Source: Bacteroidia bacterium
GTDB taxonomy: Bacteria; Bacteroidota; Bacteroidia; Bacteroidales; GCA-2748055
Direction: 5' to 3'
Length of the DNA stretch: 8,716 bases
Assembly (NCBI GenBank): GCA_030596245.1
Contig: JAUVKN010000178.1
Span: 1 to 8,716, forward strand
The notes below the pieces were generated by a model. That model made no database searches. It was not told the DNA's origin and saw only the letters and a program-made list of their open reading frames with translations. Positions 7,425-8,716 of the stretch are shown piece by piece. The position numbers and the translations under genes are program-made. Positions within the stretch are counted from its first letter, which is position 1, and every line of letters begins with the position of its first letter.

Positions 7425-7718
7425 CTAAATTTCTTTACAATTGATCTGATCATATTGCGCATGTGTTCCCACAAACCTGATGTATACAATCTGGGTAGTG
7501 AACAATATCTTGGCAACAACCCTGTACCGGTTCCCCTTGATATTAAAAACATACCTGTAGTTTCCCACATAGTCCACCCCAGGGAAAACCCTCCTTAGTT
7601 CATGGATATTTGATGGTCTCAACCACGTCAAGCGCCTGTACCATGACCTTAACTGAATACTACTGTCAGGATGCTCCTGAATGAACTCTCTTATGCGTTT
7701 ATAAGATATCACATGCAT
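7425..7718 (-). CDS. higB: HigB-family type II toxin (RelE superfamily mRNA interferase)
   Basis: This is a 97-residue basic protein. Its C-terminal half carries the HigB signature: N-Y-R-Y-V-F-N-I-K-G-N-R-Y-R at 53-66, then V-Y-I-R-F-V-G-T-H-A-Q-Y-D at 78-90. Conserved polar residues R64, R66, H86 and Y89 are candidates for RNA contact or catalysis, as in other HigB/RelE-fold toxins. Length is normal for the family, and there is no frameshift or truncation, so it appears intact. HigB cleaves mRNA in association with the ribosome in the characterised homologues. The start ATG (7716-7718) is chosen because the next upstream codons are AT-rich non-coding sequence and a strong promoter lies just upstream. 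No Shine-Dalgarno is present. The gene is first in the operon, followed by higA, and lies directly downstream of yifB on the same strand, 51 bp from its stop. Confidence 0.92.
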   Translation of the reverse strand: MHVISYKRIREFIQEHPDSSIQLRSWYRRLTWLRPSNIHELRRVFPGVDYVGNYRYVFNIKGNRYRVVAKILFTTQIVYIRFVGTHAQYDQINCKEI

Positions 7719-7728
7719 TTATCAATTA

Positions 7729-7747
7729 TTACAAATTTAGTAACTAA
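7729..7747. promoter_or_regulatory. Overlapping dyads in the higBA promoter, candidate HigA operator
   Basis: TTAGT-A-ACTAA at 7737-7747 is a perfect 11-bp dyad with a one-base centre. A second, imperfect dyad TTACAAA-T-TTAGTAA covers 7729-7743 (six of seven arm positions pair). Both overlap the -7 element TAAATTTG (7732-7739). HigA-type antitoxins repress their own operon by binding such dyads with their HTH, so this placement would block RNA polymerase. The binding role is inferred from position. Confidence 0.45.
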
Positions 7748-7762
7748 CTTTTATAATTCAAA
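7732..7762 (-). promoter_or_regulatory. Bacteroidota sigma-type promoter of higBA (TTTG-N19-TAAATTTG)
   Basis: On the minus strand TTTG (7759-7762) is followed after exactly 19 bp by TAAATTTG (7732-7739). This is a perfect match to the Bacteroidota consensus TTTG-N19-TAnnTTTG. The predicted start of transcription is near 7726, only some 6-9 nt from the higB ATG at 7718, so the leader would be very short or nearly absent. The promoter lies between the yifB stop (7770) and higB, giving higBA its own transcription. Confidence 0.75.
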
Positions 7763-7769
7763 ATCTAAT

Positions 7770-8716
7770 CTAACCGGACCATCCTTCCCTGTCCAGGTTG
7801 CGGTAGTTGACTGCCTCGGCCACATGGGAAGCCTGGATATTTTCACACTCTTCCAGGTCAGCGATGGTACGGGCCACCTTCAGAATCCGGTCATAAGCAC
7901 GCGCCGAAAGTCCTAACCGTTCCATGGCCATTCGAAGGATCGATTGTCCGGCCCGGTCGACCTCACAGTGCTGCTTCCGCAGGGTAGGTCCCATCTGTGC
8001 ATTGCTGAAGACATTGTTTATCGAGTCAAACCTTTTCTGCTGGATCATCCTTGCTGCAATAACCCGGTTACGCATGACTTCGCTTCTCTCTGCATCGCCC
8101 TGCTTTGACAACTCCCTGAATGTTACCGGAACCACCTCCATATGAATATCGATCCGGTCAAGCAACGGACCGGAGATCCGGGAGAGGTATCTTTTGATGA
8201 TCCCGGGTCCGCAACTGCACTCCTTCTCAGGATGATTATAAAATCCGCAGGGACAGGGGTTCATGGCAGCCACCAGCATAAAATCCGACGGATAAACTAC
8301 CCGGTAATTGGCTCTGCTTACATGAATCTCACCCTCCTCCAGCGGTTGCCTCAAGACCTCCAGCACATGTCTCCTAAACTCAGGTAATTCATCCAAAAAG
8401 AGAATTCCATTGTGGGCCAGGGAGATCTCCCCGGGTTGCGGGGAACTTCCTCCCCCGATCAGGGCGATATGCGAACTGGAGTGGTGAGGTGTTCTGAAAG
8501 GCCGTGTCCTGACCAGGCCTTCATCGGGACCTACCCTTCCGGCTACAGAATGAATGATGGTGGTTTGCAGGGATTCATCCATCGACATGGGCGGTATTAT
8601 GGTGGATAACCGCCTTGCCAGCATAGTCTTTCCCGATCCCGGTGAACCGATCAGGATCAGATTGTGATTTCCGGCTGCAGCGATCAGCATGGCCCGCTTC
8701 ACCGCTTCCTGTCCCC
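7770..8716 (-). CDS. comM: YifB/ComM-family Mg-chelatase-like AAA+ ATPase, C-terminal part (5' end outside window)
   Basis: The frame is open to the window edge. The visible 315 or so residues run from a G-Q-E-A-V-K-R-A segment through to the C-terminus. The GTG at 8700-8702 is an internal Val, because the conserved G-Q-E-A precedes it in frame. Walker A G-S-P-G-S-G-K-T is at 8625-8648. Walker B F-L-D-E-L-P-E-F, a R-T-P-H-H-S-S-S segment, and a Cys-rich loop N-P-C-P-C-G-F-Y with C-S-C downstream follow. Then come a R-I-S-G-P-L-L-D-R-I-D segment (likely arginine finger and sensor) and the C-terminal Mg-chelatase domain (L-G-L-S-A-R-A-Y-D-R-I-L). The N-terminal Lon-like domain of the family lies outside the window. 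ComM is a hexameric helicase that promotes branch migration during homologous recombination in natural transformation, and many non-competent bacteria also carry it. The gene appears intact where visible. Confidence 0.93.
   Translation of the reverse strand, partial: GQEAVKRAMLIAAAGNHNLILIGSPGSGKTMLARRLSTIIPPMSMDESLQTTIIHSVAGRVGPDEGLVRTRPFRTPHHSSSHIALIGGGSSPQPGEISLAHNGILFLDELPEFRRHVLEVLRQPLEEGEIHVSRANYRVVYPSDFMLVAAMNPCPCGFYNHPEKECSCGPGIIKRYLSRISGPLLDRIDIHMEVVPVTFRELSKQGDAERSEVMRNRVIAARMIQQKRFDSINNVFSNAQMGPTLRKQHCEVDRAGQSILRMAMERLGLSARAYDRILKVARTIADLEECENIQASHVAEAVNYRNLDREGWSG

Noticed and set aside
8700..8702. GTG as the start of the YifB/ComM gene
   Set aside because: Conserved family residues G-Q-E-A continue upstream in frame to the window edge, and the family has an N-terminal domain that must lie outside.
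1..8716. CRISPR array, insertion sequence, tRNA, riboswitch or phage elements
   Set aside because: Reading both strands showed no regularly spaced repeats, transposase or integrase motifs, cloverleaf structures or riboswitch-like leaders. No intergenic region exceeds about 160 bp.

Overview
The window looks like chromosomal DNA from a member of the Bacteroidota, probably an environmental Bacteroidales or Marinilabiliales-type organism. Three things point there. Starts mostly lack a Shine-Dalgarno sequence. A perfect TTTG-N19-TAnnTTTG promoter lies upstream of one operon. There is also a Tat-exported Gfo/Idh/MocA oxidoreductase of the kind common in that phylum. Species cannot be told from this sequence. 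No rRNA, tRNA, insertion sequence, CRISPR array or phage gene was seen, and no stretch without a gene exceeds about 160 bp.

Layout. Positions 1-2308 hold a plus-strand cluster: the 3' end of a CPBP-family membrane protease gene, an extended-SDR NAD(P)-dependent reductase/epimerase, and an SMP-30/gluconolactonase-like lipoprotein that overlaps the SDR gene by ATGA. Facing it, with only 6 bp between the stops, is a minus-strand pair: a Tat-exported Gfo/Idh/MocA oxidoreductase (2315-3631) preceded by a CrtI/carotenoid-isomerase-like FAD oxidoreductase (3693-5282). A 156-bp divergent intergenic region (5283-5438) then leads into a plus-strand gene (5439-7013) for a Tat-exported protein resembling the L-fucose/L-arabinose isomerase superfamily. 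Positions 7057-7718 (minus) are a type II toxin-antitoxin pair, higB-higA, with its own promoter and an overlapping dyad that may be the HigA operator. The window ends inside yifB/comM (minus, from 7770), a Mg-chelatase-like AAA+ ATPase truncated by the window edge.

How the genes may work together. Three neighbouring proteins carry export signals and sugar-enzyme folds: a lactonase-like lipoprotein, a Tat-exported Gfo/Idh dehydrogenase and a Tat-exported isomerase-like protein. An envelope-located sugar oxidation, lactone hydrolysis and isomerisation route is a reasonable hypothesis, by analogy with the exported glucose-fructose oxidoreductase and gluconolactonase of Zymomonas. The three genes lie in three different transcription units, so this is inference. 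The SDR, the FAD oxidoreductase and the CPBP protease have no clear link to it. I found no strong sign of a wholly new system. The most unusual single gene is the exported isomerase-like protein.
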